NCBI GenBank assembly: GCA_040388785.1
Contig: JAZKBD010000035.1
Span: forward strand, 11,364-75,363
Direction: 5' to 3'
Source: 66-474 sp040388785
GTDB lineage: Bacteria; Pseudomonadota; Gammaproteobacteria; Xanthomonadales; Rhodanobacteraceae
DNA: 64,000 bases
A program made the translations under genes and the position numbers. Below the pieces are notes generated by a model that made no database searches, had not been told where the DNA came from, and worked only from the letters and a program-made list of their open reading frames with translations. Each line of letters starts with the position of its first letter. The stretch's first letter is position 1. This document shows positions 55,186 through 64,000 of the stretch, piece by piece.

Positions 55186-57213
55186 ATGCTTGAAGCCATG
55201 CCCCACCGCGCCGCCATATGGAACTTTCTGTTCGGACGGCTGACCCTCAACTCGCTTCCATTTCTCGCGAACGACGCCGAAGGCCACATCCTGCTCGTCA
55301 CCCTCGCCGTGGTGGTGATCATCGGCGCGGCGACCCTCGCCGCCGTCACGAAGTTCCGCCTGTGGGGTTACCTGTGGCGCGAATGGTTCACCAGCGTGGA
55401 CCACAAGAAGCTCGGCATCATGTACATGATCCTCGGCACCGTGATGCTGCTGCGCGGTTTCTCCGACGCGATCATGATGCGCGCGCAGCAGGCCTACGCG
55501 TTCGGCCCGCACATGGGTTACCTGCCGCCGCAGCACTACGACCAGATCTTCTCGGCGCACGGCGCGATCATGATCTTCTTCGTCGGCATGGCCTACATCG
55601 TGGGGCTGATGAACTACATCATGCCGCTGCAGATCGGCTCACGCGACGTGGCGTTTCCGTACCTCAACAACCTGAGTTTCTGGTTCACCTTCGGCGGCGC
55701 GATGCTGTTCATGGTGTCGCTGTTCCTCGGCGACTTCTCGATGGCCGGCTGGCTGGGTTATCCGCCGGTGTCCGAATTGCAGCAAGGGCCGGGCGTCGAT
55801 TACTACATCTGGGGCCTGCAGTTGTCGGGCGTCGGCACGCTGCTCACGGGCATCAACTTCGTGGTGACGATCCTGAAGATGCGCGCGCCCGGCATGACAC
55901 TGATGAAGATGCCGGTGTTCACCTGGACCTCGCTCGCCACCAGCGGCCTGATCATCGCGACCTTCCCGGTGCTCACCGCGACGCTGTTCCTGCTGGCGCT
56001 GGACCGCTATGTCGGCACGCACTTCTTCACCGACGGCTTCGGCGGGAATCTCATGATGTACATCAACCTGATCTGGGTGTGGGGCCACCCCGAGGTGTAC
56101 ATCTTGATATTGCCGCTGTTCGGCGTTTTCTCGGAAATCGTGCCGACCTTCTCGGGCAAGCCGCTGTTCGCCTACTCGTCGATGGTGTACGCCACCATCG
56201 CGATCATGATCCTGTCGTACCTCGTGTGGCTGCACCACTTCTTCACGATGGGCTCGGGCGCCGACGTCAACTCGTTCTTCTCGCTGACCACGATGATGAT
56301 CGCGATCCCGACCGGCGTGAAGATCTTCAACTGGCTGTTCACCATGTACCGCGGCCGCGTGCGCTACACCGTGCCGATGCTGTGGGCGATGGGCTTCCTG
56401 TTCACCTTCACCATCGGCGGCATGACCGGCGTGATGCTGTCGGTGACGCCGGCCGATTTCCTGCTGCACAACAGCCTGTTCCTGATCGCGCATTTCCACA
56501 ACGTGATCATCGGCGGCGTGGTGTTCGGCGTGTTCGCGGCCGTGAACTTCTGGTTCCCGAAGGCGTTCGGCTTCAAGCTCGATGAATTCTGGGGCAAGGC
56601 CTCGTTCTGGTTCTGGCTGGTCGGCTTCTGGGTCGCATTCGGACCGCTGTACATCCTCGGCTTGATGGGCGTGACGCGGCGCCTGAGCCACTTCGACGAT
56701 CCCAGCCTGCAGCCGTACTTCATCGTCGCCGCGTTCGGCGCGTTCCTGATCGCGCTCGGCATCCTCACCTTCGTGATCCAGATTTACGTGAGCATCATGC
56801 GACGCGAGGCATACGCGGTCGGCGGCGATCCGTGGGACGGCCGCACGCTCGAATGGTCCACTTCATCGCCACCGCCCGATTACAACTACGCGTTCATTCC
56901 GGTGGTGCACCACCGCGATGCATGGGCCACGATGAAGAACCTCGGCTTCGCGCGCCCGCAGGGCGGCTACAACGACATCCACATGCCGAAGAACACGCCG
57001 ACCGGCATCATCATCGGCGCGCTGTCGTTCGCCTGCGCGTTCGGGCTGGTCTGGTACATCTGGTGGCTGGCGGTGGCGTCGCTGCTGGGCGTGGTCGTCG
57101 TGAGCATCGTGCACAGCTTCAATTATCACCAGCACCACCACATTCCCGCCGGCGAAGTGAGCCGTTTCGAATCCGTCAGCAACCAGGCGGCAGCACAGGG
57201 CGCCAGCGCATGA
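55186..57213 (+). CDS. cyoB: Cytochrome bo3 ubiquinol oxidase subunit I
   Basis: A 675-residue catalytic subunit. Heme/copper ligands are visible: HGAIMIFF, WGHPEVYILILP (His-Tyr crosslink), WLHHFFTMGSG and FLIAHFHNVIIGG. It has about 15 membrane segments. Starts ATG 55186 (ATG 55198 also possible) and overlaps cyoC by ATGA. Confidence 0.97.
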   Translation: MLEAMPHRAAIWNFLFGRLTLNSLPFLANDAEGHILLVTLAVVVIIGAATLAAVTKFRLWGYLWREWFTSVDHKKLGIMYMILGTVMLLRGFSDAIMMRAQQAYAFGPHMGYLPPQHYDQIFSAHGAIMIFFVGMAYIVGLMNYIMPLQIGSRDVAFPYLNNLSFWFTFGGAMLFMVSLFLGDFSMAGWLGYPPVSELQQGPGVDYYIWGLQLSGVGTLLTGINFVVTILKMRAPGMTLMKMPVFTWTSLATSGLIIATFPVLTATLFLLALDRYVGTHFFTDGFGGNLMMYINLIWVWGHPEVYILILPLFGVFSEIVPTFSGKPLFAYSSMVYATIAIMILSYLVWLHHFFTMGSGADVNSFFSLTTMMIAIPTGVKIFNWLFTMYRGRVRYTVPMLWAMGFLFTFTIGGMTGVMLSVTPADFLLHNSLFLIAHFHNVIIGGVVFGVFAAVNFWFPKAFGFKLDEFWGKASFWFWLVGFWVAFGPLYILGLMGVTRRLSHFDDPSLQPYFIVAAFGAFLIALGILTFVIQIYVSIMRREAYAVGGDPWDGRTLEWSTSSPPPDYNYAFIPVVHHRDAWATMKNLGFARPQGGYNDIHMPKNTPTGIIIGALSFACAFGLVWYIWWLAVASLLGVVVVSIVHSFNYHQHHHIPAGEVSRFESVSNQAAAQGASA

Positions 57214-57836
57214 ACACCACCGCCATCGACACCGCGCCTCCTGCGCCGTCCGACTACTTCAGCCTGACGGAAGCACCGCCGCGCAACGGAACCCTGCTGG
57301 GGTTCTGGATTTACCTGATGAGCGACTGCTTCATCTTCGCGTCGCTGTTTGCCTGCTACGCGGTACTCGGCACCGAATACGCGGGCGGCCCGACCGGCGC
57401 CGACGTGCTCGACCTGCCCGGCCTCGCGCTCAACACCGCGCTGCTGCTGGTGTCGTCGGTGGTGTTCGGCTTCGCGATGCTGGAGATGCAACGGCTGCGC
57501 AAAGGCGCAATGCTGGGCTGGCTGGCGATCGCAGGTTTGCTGGCGGCGGCCTTCGTCTCGCTCGAAATCCACGAGTTCCTGACGATGATCGCCGACGGCG
57601 CGGGCCCCGGCCGCAGCGCGTTCCTGTCCTCGTTCTTCACGCTGGTCGCCACGCACGGGCTGCACGTCACGCTCGGCATCCTGTGGCTGGTCGTGCTGAT
57701 GGTGCAGACGCTGAAGGTCGGACTCAACGAAGACAACGTGCGCCGGCTGCGCTGCCTCAGCATGTTCTGGCATTTCCTCGATCTCGTGTGGGTCGGCGTT
57801 TTCAGTTACGTCTATCTGGTGGGAGTGGTGCGATGA
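57210..57836 (+). CDS. cyoC: Cytochrome bo3 ubiquinol oxidase subunit III
   Basis: A 208-residue subunit with five membrane helices: GTLLGFWIYLMSDCFIFASL, then FTLVATHGLHVTLGILWLVV, then LSMFWHFLDLVWVGVFSYVY. Overlaps both neighbours by ATGA. Part of cyoABCD. Confidence 0.96.
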   Translation: MNTTAIDTAPPAPSDYFSLTEAPPRNGTLLGFWIYLMSDCFIFASLFACYAVLGTEYAGGPTGADVLDLPGLALNTALLLVSSVVFGFAMLEMQRLRKGAMLGWLAIAGLLAAAFVSLEIHEFLTMIADGAGPGRSAFLSSFFTLVATHGLHVTLGILWLVVLMVQTLKVGLNEDNVRRLRCLSMFWHFLDLVWVGVFSYVYLVGVVR

Positions 57837-58258
57837 GCCAGCCATCTTCGTCCGGTCACGCGATGCCTTCCGATGGCCACGACCCGATGCACGAACACCA
57901 GGGCAGCCTGCGCGGCTATCTCACCGGCTTCGTGCTCGCGGCGATCCTGACCGTCATTCCGTTCTGGCTGGTGATGGGCCACGTGATGCCCAACAAGCAG
58001 TTGCTGATCCTGGTGATCCTCGCGCTGGCGATCGTGCAGATCTTCGTGCACATCGTGTACTTCCTGCACCTCGACACGCGCTCGGAAGCCGGCTGGAACA
58101 TGATGGCCTTCATCTTCACCGCGGTGTTGGTGATCATCGTGCTCGGCGCGTCCATCTGGGTCATGTACAACGAGAACGTGAACATGATGCCGATGTCGCC
58201 GCAGTACCAGCAGCACCCGATCAGCCACCAGCCGACCAGCAATCAGCCGCCGCAGTAA
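57833..58258 (+). CDS. cyoD: Cytochrome bo3 ubiquinol oxidase subunit IV
   Basis: A 141-residue small subunit with three membrane helices: YLTGFVLAAILTVIPFWLV, LLILVILALAIVQIFVHIVY, AFIFTAVLVIIVLGASIWVM. A His/Gln-rich tail (QQHPISHQPTSNQPPQ). The start overlaps the cyoC stop. Confidence 0.95.
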   Translation: MSQPSSSGHAMPSDGHDPMHEHQGSLRGYLTGFVLAAILTVIPFWLVMGHVMPNKQLLILVILALAIVQIFVHIVYFLHLDTRSEAGWNMMAFIFTAVLVIIVLGASIWVMYNENVNMMPMSPQYQQHPISHQPTSNQPPQ

Positions 58259-58273
58259 TCCGGCACTCGCACG

Positions 58274-59014
58274 ATGCCGCCGCGGCAACGCGCAGGGACC
58301 GCCAAGTTCGTCCTCGGGATGAGCGTGCTGGCGGCGGTGTTCGTCGGCCTGGTCCTGCTCGGCAACTGGCAGGTGCGCCGCTATCACCTGAAGCTGAAGA
58401 TCGCGCACGACATCGCCACGCGCGTGCACGCGCCGCCGGTCGACGCGCCCGGCCCTGCCGAGTGGCCGCGCATCCCGGCCGGCGAGGAACAATATCTGCA
58501 CGTGAAATTGCGTGGCCGTTTCATCGGCAGTCAGACGCTCGTGCACGGTTCCAGTTCGCGCGGCTACGGCTATTGGGTGATGGCGCCGCTGCGCACCGAC
58601 CGCGGCTTCGTCGTGCTGGTCAATCGCGGTTACGTCGCGCCGCAACCTTCCGGCGCGCCCGCCTCCGCGAAGATCGCGCCGCCGGACGGCGAAGTGACGC
58701 TGACCGGACTGCTGCGCCTCACCGAACCGCGCGGCGGTTTCCTGCGCCGCAACCAACCGAGCAAGAGGCTTTGGTATTCACGCGATGTCACTGCGATCGC
58801 CGCGGCCGATCGTTTGCCCGCCAATGAGGTCGCACCCTACTTCGTCGATGCCGACGCCACCACCGGCGAAAACGGACCACCCTACGCCGGCTTGACCAGC
58901 ATCCACGTCTACAACCACAGCCTCGGCTACGCGATCACCTGGTATCTGCTCGCGCTGGGCACGCTGTTGGCCGCAGGTATCGTGATCCGTCACGAATGGC
59001 AAACCCGTGACTGA
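58274..59014 (+). CDS. SURF1-family oxidase assembly protein
   Basis: A 246-residue protein with membrane helices at both ends (LGMSVLAAVFVGLVLLGNW and YAITWYLLALGTLLAAGIVI) and an intervening SURF1 domain (NWQVRRYHLKL, FVVLVNRGYVAP). It lies 15 bp after cyoD. Assists heme insertion or assembly of the oxidase (family knowledge). Confidence 0.9.
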   Translation: MPPRQRAGTAKFVLGMSVLAAVFVGLVLLGNWQVRRYHLKLKIAHDIATRVHAPPVDAPGPAEWPRIPAGEEQYLHVKLRGRFIGSQTLVHGSSSRGYGYWVMAPLRTDRGFVVLVNRGYVAPQPSGAPASAKIAPPDGEVTLTGLLRLTEPRGGFLRRNQPSKRLWYSRDVTAIAAADRLPANEVAPYFVDADATTGENGPPYAGLTSIHVYNHSLGYAITWYLLALGTLLAAGIVIRHEWQTRD

Positions 59015-59144
59015 GAACCTTCGTCGTCGCATTCCGTGCTGAGCGGCGCGTGCCGCGCTCCGGGATGGCATCGCACGTTCCCTCGAGGAGACGGCAACCG
59101 CCTGATGCGAGTTGCCGGGCAGGCGCATGGATCCCCTCGCCGGG

Positions 59145-61352
59145 TCAGTTCAGGGTGAGCACCTTCAGGCCACCGCGCCTGTCGAGCACGTCCACCACCA
59201 CGCCTCCGCCGGCGCGACGCAGATTCACGTCCACGCTGGCGTCGCTAAAGCCGAGTCGCCTCAGCACGACTTCGTCGAGGAACGCCGGCAGCACCGGTTC
59301 CACGAAGGCGATCTGGCCGTTGCGCGGTTCGAAGTGCAGGCCCAGGCAGGATTGGAGCAGCGACAGCGGTGCGGCGGCCGCCCAAGCCTGCGGCGTGCAC
59401 GCGACCGGATAGAAAGTCGGGCCGCGGGTGTGGCGGCGCGCAAAACCGCAGAACAGTTCCGGCAGCCGGCGCAAGTCGATGTAGATCGATGCGGCGAATA
59501 TGCCTTCGAAAATGCGTGCGGTCTCGCGCTTGAACCCGTAGCGCGCGAAGCCGGCGGCGATCAGCGCGTTATCGTGCGGCCACACCGAGCCATCGTGGTA
59601 GCTCATGGGGTTGTAGCGCGCTTCACTCGTGGCCACGGTCCGCACGCCCCAGCCGGAGAACGAGCACGCGTTCATCAGGGCCTGGATCACGCCGGGCGCG
59701 CGCTCGGGATAGGCGATGCCGGTGTACAGCGCGTGGCCGGCATTGGAAGTGCGCACGCGGCAAGGCCGTTTCTTGCCATCGAGCGCGAGCACATAAGTGC
59801 CCAGTGCCTCATCGAAGAACGCCTCGTCGAAGCGGCGCCGCAGCTTTCTGGCGCGCAGTTCGCAATCAAGCACGCGGTCGGTTTCGTTCATGGCGCGGAA
59901 GATCGCCGCCGCCGCGCGCCAGGCGCCGTAGACGTAGGCTTGCACCTCGACCAGCGCGATCGGTCCTTCCGCGAGTCGCCCGTCCTCGTGGAAGATCGAA
60001 TCGTGGCTGTCCTTCCAACCCTGGTTGGCCAGGCCCTCGCCGCTGCGGCGCTGGTATTCGACGAAACCGTCGCCGTCGCGGTCGCCATAGCGATCGATCC
60101 ACGCAAGCGCCGCTTCCAGATTCGGCCGCAGCGCGCGCAGCGTGTCGATATCGCCCGTGCGCTCGAGATAGGCGCCGGCCAGCATCACGAACAGCGGCGT
60201 CGAATCGATGCTTCCGTAGTAGCGCCGGAACGGCACTTCGCCGAGCTGCGCCATTTCCCCCTGCCGCACCTCGTGCAGGATCTTGCCGGGCTCGGCATCG
60301 GCGGCGGCATCGACCGCCTGCGCCTGGTTGGCGGCGAGGTAGCGCAGCACGCCGCACGCAATCGCGGGATCGAGCCACAGGGTCTGCAACGCGGTGATGA
60401 TGCCGTCGCGGCCGAACACCGTGCTGAACCATGGCACGCCCGCGTAGGGATACGGACCGCACGGCGTCTCGGTCATCAGCATGTACAGGTCGGACGTGCT
60501 GCGGCGCGCGGCCTCGTTGAAGATCTCGTTGGAGCTGACGATCGCGGCCGCACGCGAAGACGACCTGCGCAGCGCGCGGCGTGCCTGGCGGAAAGCCGAG
60601 AACCACGCCTGGCCCAGCGGCCGGCGCTCGTCGGCGGGCGCACACTGGATCAGCATGTACAGCGCGCAGGTCTGGCGCGGCACGACTTCCACGCTGAACA
60701 CGGCGCGCTCGGCGGAAAGCTGCGCGGGCGCCGGATCGAAGCGCAGCAGCGTGACGCGCTGCTCGCCGTCGAGGCCCATGTAGGCCAGCCGCACGCGATC
60801 GTCTCCGACCTGCGGCGCCAGCATCTGCCCGCGCCGCGCGCGTCGCGTGCCGCGCACCTCGAACACGTCCGCGAAATCGGCGGCGAAGGCGATCTCCAGC
60901 CGCAAGCGCTGCGTCGTCGCCGCGAAATTGCGCAGCGCTAGGCGCTCGTAGCAGCCCGCCTGCCACAGGAACCGCGTGCGCCGGATGTGGATGAGATCAT
61001 GTTCCAGCCGCAACTCGCCGCGTTCGTCGCGCAGGTCCGGATTGGTGAGATCGCAGGTCAGCGTGGTGTTGTCGTCACGCAACGTCGAACTCAGCAGAAT
61101 CGGGCGCTCATCGTCCATCGTCAGGAACAGATGCGACAGATGGCGCGCATCGCGGTGATAGACGCCTTCGGGAATGCCCGAGCCGGACAGCGCATCGCCA
61201 TTGGGATCGAACACCGCGAAACTGTCATCGTGCTTGAGCGTGCGCGGCCGGCGCTCCTGCAGCGAGGCCGCGGCGGGGATGAAGAACTGCGCAGGCGGCG
61301 CCATGCCGAGGTCGGGCACGGGCTGCTGGATCGCGACGTCGGATTCGCTCAT
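59145..61352 (-). CDS. Amylo-alpha-1,6-glucosidase / glycogen debranching family protein
   Basis: A 735-residue protein with the N-terminal GDE domain (DSFAVFDPNGDALSG, GVYHRDARHLSHLFL) and a GH63/MGH1-like (alpha/alpha)6 barrel: VPWFSTVFGRDGIITALQTL, YYGSIDSTPLF, DSHDSIFHEDG and YNPMSYHDGSVWPHDNALIA. Probably debranches alpha-glucans or hydrolyses a related glycoside. It is six bases downstream of the GT4 gene. Confidence 0.87.
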   Translation of the reverse strand: MSESDVAIQQPVPDLGMAPPAQFFIPAAASLQERRPRTLKHDDSFAVFDPNGDALSGSGIPEGVYHRDARHLSHLFLTMDDERPILLSSTLRDDNTTLTCDLTNPDLRDERGELRLEHDLIHIRRTRFLWQAGCYERLALRNFAATTQRLRLEIAFAADFADVFEVRGTRRARRGQMLAPQVGDDRVRLAYMGLDGEQRVTLLRFDPAPAQLSAERAVFSVEVVPRQTCALYMLIQCAPADERRPLGQAWFSAFRQARRALRRSSSRAAAIVSSNEIFNEAARRSTSDLYMLMTETPCGPYPYAGVPWFSTVFGRDGIITALQTLWLDPAIACGVLRYLAANQAQAVDAAADAEPGKILHEVRQGEMAQLGEVPFRRYYGSIDSTPLFVMLAGAYLERTGDIDTLRALRPNLEAALAWIDRYGDRDGDGFVEYQRRSGEGLANQGWKDSHDSIFHEDGRLAEGPIALVEVQAYVYGAWRAAAAIFRAMNETDRVLDCELRARKLRRRFDEAFFDEALGTYVLALDGKKRPCRVRTSNAGHALYTGIAYPERAPGVIQALMNACSFSGWGVRTVATSEARYNPMSYHDGSVWPHDNALIAAGFARYGFKRETARIFEGIFAASIYIDLRRLPELFCGFARRHTRGPTFYPVACTPQAWAAAAPLSLLQSCLGLHFEPRNGQIAFVEPVLPAFLDEVVLRRLGFSDASVDVNLRRAGGGVVVDVLDRRGGLKVLTLN

Positions 61353-61357
61353 GATCG

Positions 61358-62446
61358 TCAGGCCGCGGGCAACGGATAAACCGGCGCCTGCAGCGGCACG
61401 TTGGCGGCTTCCCCGCGCTGCTCGATGAGGCGCCGGTAGATCGCGAGATAGTCGTTCGCCATGCGCTCGGCGGTGAAGCGGCGCTCGAAGCTGGCACGCA
61501 CCTGCGCGCGATCGAGCGCGAGCACGCGCGGCAGCGCGGCGACGGCTTGCTCGACATCGTCCACGATCACGCCGGAAACACCGTCCTCGATCACCTCGGG
61601 CGCGGAACCGCGGCGGAACGCGAGCACCGGCGTGCCGCAGGCCATGGCTTCGATGGTCGCGAGACCGAACGGTTCGGGCCAGTCGATCGGGAACAGCAGC
61701 GCCCCGGCATTGCCGAGAAAATCGGCCTTTGTCCGCTCGTCGATCTCGCCGATGAACTGGACATTGTCGTGCGCGCGGACCAGCGGCGCGATGCGCTCGT
61801 CCCAGTACTTGCGGTCGACTTCATCGATCTTGGCCGCGATCCTGAGCTGCATGCCCGCGCGCGTCGCGATTTCGATGGCGAGATCGGGGCGCTTCTCCGG
61901 CGAGATGCGGCCGAGAAAAGCGAGATAACCGCCAACGGGATTCGGCTGCAGCGGCAGCAACTCGCGCGGCAAGCCGTGCAACACCGTGCCCATCCAGTTC
62001 ACCGGCGGCATCGGCGCGCGTTGGGCATCGGAGATGGATGCCAGCGCAACGTCCGGAAACGCGCGGTAGAGCGGCTGCAGATCGGGCAGATCGAGCCTGC
62101 CGTGCAGGGTGGTGAGCGCCGGCTGCGTGAAGCAATGCACGAGCGGCAAATGCAGCAGGTCGATATGGAAATGCAGCACGTCGAACTCGCTGGCGCGCCG
62201 GCGCACCTTGTCGAGCAGGATCATGTGATGCGGAATGGGATCGCGTGCCGCCGGATTCAGGCGCAGCGCCACTTCACAAACCGGCACGAGGCGCGCGCGC
62301 GTCCTTGAATCGCCGCTGGCGAACAGCGTGACCTCGTGTCCCTGGCGCACCAGTTCCTCGGTGAGCCATGAAACGATGCGTTCGGTACCGCCGTAAAGCC
62401 GCGGCGGACAGCTTTCGACTAGCGGCGCGATCTGCGCGATTCTCAT
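61358..62446 (-). CDS. Glycosyltransferase family 4
   Basis: A 362-residue GT-B fold enzyme starting MRIAQIAPLVESCPPRLYGG. The donor-binding half has AFLGRISPEKRPDLAIEIA and PEPFGLATIEAMACGTPVLA (the retained E-x7-E pattern), then RGSAPEVIEDGVSG. The acceptor is unknown. Upstream of the debranching-type gene on the same strand. Confidence 0.88.
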   Translation of the reverse strand: MRIAQIAPLVESCPPRLYGGTERIVSWLTEELVRQGHEVTLFASGDSRTRARLVPVCEVALRLNPAARDPIPHHMILLDKVRRRASEFDVLHFHIDLLHLPLVHCFTQPALTTLHGRLDLPDLQPLYRAFPDVALASISDAQRAPMPPVNWMGTVLHGLPRELLPLQPNPVGGYLAFLGRISPEKRPDLAIEIATRAGMQLRIAAKIDEVDRKYWDERIAPLVRAHDNVQFIGEIDERTKADFLGNAGALLFPIDWPEPFGLATIEAMACGTPVLAFRRGSAPEVIEDGVSGVIVDDVEQAVAALPRVLALDRAQVRASFERRFTAERMANDYLAIYRRLIEQRGEAANVPLQAPVYPLPAA

Positions 62447-62539
62447 CGAGCCTCCTCATCCATGTGGAGTCGTCGAGATCATATTGCCAGAACCACGCGG
62501 CAGCCGGAAGCCGCGCCACGTATCGTGGTTAAGGCACGA

Positions 62540-62716
62540 TCATGGCGCGGGCGCGCCTAAAGCGAGTTTGCCGTGTTCGGCTTCGACCCCGATGGTGTCG
62601 CCGCCGACGAATTCGCCGGCGAGGATTTTCTGCGCCTGCGGATTTTCGAGCTGCGTCTGGATCGCGCGCTTCAGCCGGCGCGCGCCGTAGACCGGATCGA
62701 AACCGACGTTCGTTGT
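62540..62716 (-). pseudogene. clpB C-terminal remnant
   Basis: On the minus strand a frame reads VGFDPVYGARRLKRAIQTQL, ENPQAQKILAGEFVGGDTI and GVEAEHGKLALGAPAP before a stop at 62540. This is the C-terminal end of the ClpB disaggregase (…FDPVYGARPLKRAIQ…). Homology begins abruptly near 62708, and no upstream ClpB coding follows on this strand; instead the next plus-strand gene's leader begins. About 55 codons of an 860-residue gene remain. Confidence 0.8.
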
Positions 62717-62793
62717 GGCGCGCGGTCCTTTGCGGCATCCGCCGAGAGACGGCCCGCGCGGTCATAATGCGACGGTCGCTGGGAGGCATTGCA

Positions 62794-63261
62794 ATGAAGA
62801 AGATCCTTGGTAGCGCGCTTCTGGCGATTGCATTCTTGGCAGGTCCGGTGCAGGCGGCGAGCCACGATGCCGATGCGGGGATCGTCGCGTTCAACCATGC
62901 GCTCGCGGCGGCAACCCGCGCGATGGACAACGACGCGATACTGGCACTTTGGGAAGATGGTGGAACAAGCTTGTTGCCGGATACGCCGCCCATCAAGGGG
63001 AAGCCGGCTATGAGAAGCTTCCTTGCAGATCTCGGCAGGCAGCTCCGCGGCGCACGGATGCGGAAATTCGAGTTGGCCTGCCACGCTATTCAAATCAACG
63101 GTGGCTGGGCTTCCGAATGGTGCGAAGAACACCAGATGATCGCCTTCGCGAATGGCCGCCCTCCGTTCAACGGGACCGGTCGAATGTTGCTTGTTCTGCA
63201 TCGCGGACCGAATCAAGCGTGGCGCCTCAGCCGCGAGATGTGGCAGCCGGCCTTGCGCTAG
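62794..63261 (+). CDS. Secreted NTF2/SnoaL-like (DUF4440-type) protein
   Basis: A 155-residue protein from ATG 62794 with GGGAGG eight bases upstream. Signal peptide MKKILGSALLAIAFLAGPVQA, then an NTF2-like fold with AFNHALAAATRAMDNDAILAL and KPAMRSFLADL. Function unknown. Its stop overlaps the stop of the convergent TPR gene. Confidence 0.78.
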   Translation: MKKILGSALLAIAFLAGPVQAASHDADAGIVAFNHALAAATRAMDNDAILALWEDGGTSLLPDTPPIKGKPAMRSFLADLGRQLRGARMRKFELACHAIQINGGWASEWCEEHQMIAFANGRPPFNGTGRMLLVLHRGPNQAWRLSREMWQPALR

Positions 63262-64000
63262 CGTGGATAGCTATTTTTTGCGACAGAGTCAGCGACGGCG
63301 GGTTTAAACCGCGCATATTGCTTCAGCAGCGCACGAAAAGGGGCGCCCTGACGGATTGGATCCCATGCCGGATTGATCCACAGCAATACGGGCGAATAGT
63401 AAGAACCCACACCCGGCGCAGCAAGCGCTTTGGCCAATTGCATTGCGGCAAGCTCGGGACGGCCGGCCCGCGCGTACAACTCCGCAATACCGACTCTTTG
63501 ACTCGAACCAATGCCCTGGTCTGGGATGTTGTCTACAAGCACCTGTGCCTTGGCGATGGCAGCAACGCCTTCCATCGTATGGCCGAGTCCCAATTCGGCG
63601 TCCGCAATACTTTGCCAGATTCCAGGGTCGTCGCCCTGCCTCGCGTCACGTTGTGCATGTGCCTTCGAAAGCACCTGCGCGTACAACAAGCGTGCACGGG
63701 TCTCGTCGCCCATCAGTCGGTACAGGCGGGCCTGGTAGCGCAACTTCTCACCGACCTGGACAAAATTGTCACGCGTATCCGGAATGCCATCCAGCAATTC
63801 CAATGCACCGCCATAGTTGCGTTGATCGATCAAAAATGCGACCCGGGCCAATTTCAATATCGGAGCATCACCTTGTACCGCGGACAGCGCGCCGCGGATG
63901 TCACCGGTGCTGAACTCGATCGCGTTGGCATAGTAGATCCTGGCGTACTGGTTATCCGGGTTGAGCGCCAGTGCACGCTGGAATGCGGCTTCGGCATCGG
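63258..64000 (-). CDS. TPR-repeat protein, C-terminal part (5' end beyond window)
   Basis: At least 247 residues of helical TPR-like repeats, open past base 64000. The end INPAWDPIRQGAPFRALLKQYA matches the C-terminal signature common to Xanthomonadales proteins that carry an N-terminal kinase, winged-helix or NTPase domain. That N-terminal domain is outside the window, so the activity cannot be known. Confidence 0.8.
   Translation of the reverse strand, partial: DAEAAFQRALALNPDNQYARIYYANAIEFSTGDIRGALSAVQGDAPILKLARVAFLIDQRNYGGALELLDGIPDTRDNFVQVGEKLRYQARLYRLMGDETRARLLYAQVLSKAHAQRDARQGDDPGIWQSIADAELGLGHTMEGVAAIAKAQVLVDNIPDQGIGSSQRVGIAELYARAGRPELAAMQLAKALAAPGVGSYYSPVLLWINPAWDPIRQGAPFRALLKQYARFKPAVADSVAKNSYPR

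Overview
The window is GC-rich, gene-dense chromosomal DNA that looks like a gammaproteobacterium of the order Xanthomonadales (Lysobacterales), probably close to Rhodanobacteraceae. Supporting signs are the pairing of a TonB-dependent receptor with a tryptophan-halogenase-like gene inside a starch locus, a subfamily-23 GH13 alpha-glucosidase of the Xanthomonas type, a DUF3011 protein, a cyoABCD-SURF1 operon and 'ccctctccccc' intergenic palindromes. The sequence is a draft: there are two 10-N gaps (3261-3270, 50365-50374), four genes are broken by frameshifts (GST, panC, murJ, a VOC protein), and a short phage-like stretch abuts the second gap.

Layout. 1-9423: a maltodextrin/starch locus. On the minus strand lie a TonB receptor, a halogenase-like flavoprotein and a secreted GH13 enzyme; diverging on the plus strand are a cytoplasmic alpha-glucosidase, a LacI-family regulator and glucokinase. 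Two copies of a 16-bp ATACGTAT-centred palindromic site sit in the shared promoter region. 9540-13684: Na+/H+ antiporter, frameshifted GST, uvrB. 13822-18416: a two-gene operon encoding a SIR2-like/TIR protein and a membrane-anchored STAND NTPase with a repeat-rich C-terminal region. This is the best candidate for an undescribed immunity or signalling system. 18550-20847: a minor pilin, an HMG-CoA-synthase-like enzyme and tRNA-Asn. 21041-28427: amiC, tsaE, nnr, queG and panD-panC-panB. 28487-38893: murJ, rpsT, rplU-rpmA-obgE, uvrA, a thioesterase, and the dinG-like helicase with tsaB.

39103-48018: small membrane and enzyme genes, queE-queD, two VOC proteins, a GNAT acetyltransferase, tandem DUF202 genes, mrcB with a small lipoprotein, DUF3011, an FmdB zinc ribbon and a VanY-type peptidase. 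48128-51285: a cobalamin riboswitch controlling btuB and a COG2102 PP-loop ATPase; btuB carries the gap and the phage-like stretch. 51375-53981: two convergent MFS transporters. 54187-59014: cyoABCD plus a SURF1-like gene, with an FNR/ANR-like site upstream. 59145-64000: a glycogen-debranching-type enzyme, a GT4 glycosyltransferase, a clpB 3' remnant, a secreted NTF2-like protein and the 3' end of a TPR protein.

Functional links. The receptor would import maltodextrins, the GH13 enzymes cut them and glucokinase traps the glucose, under one LacI-type repressor. tsaE and tsaB serve t6A tRNA modification; queE, queD and queG serve queuosine. Both uvrA and uvrB are present but unlinked.
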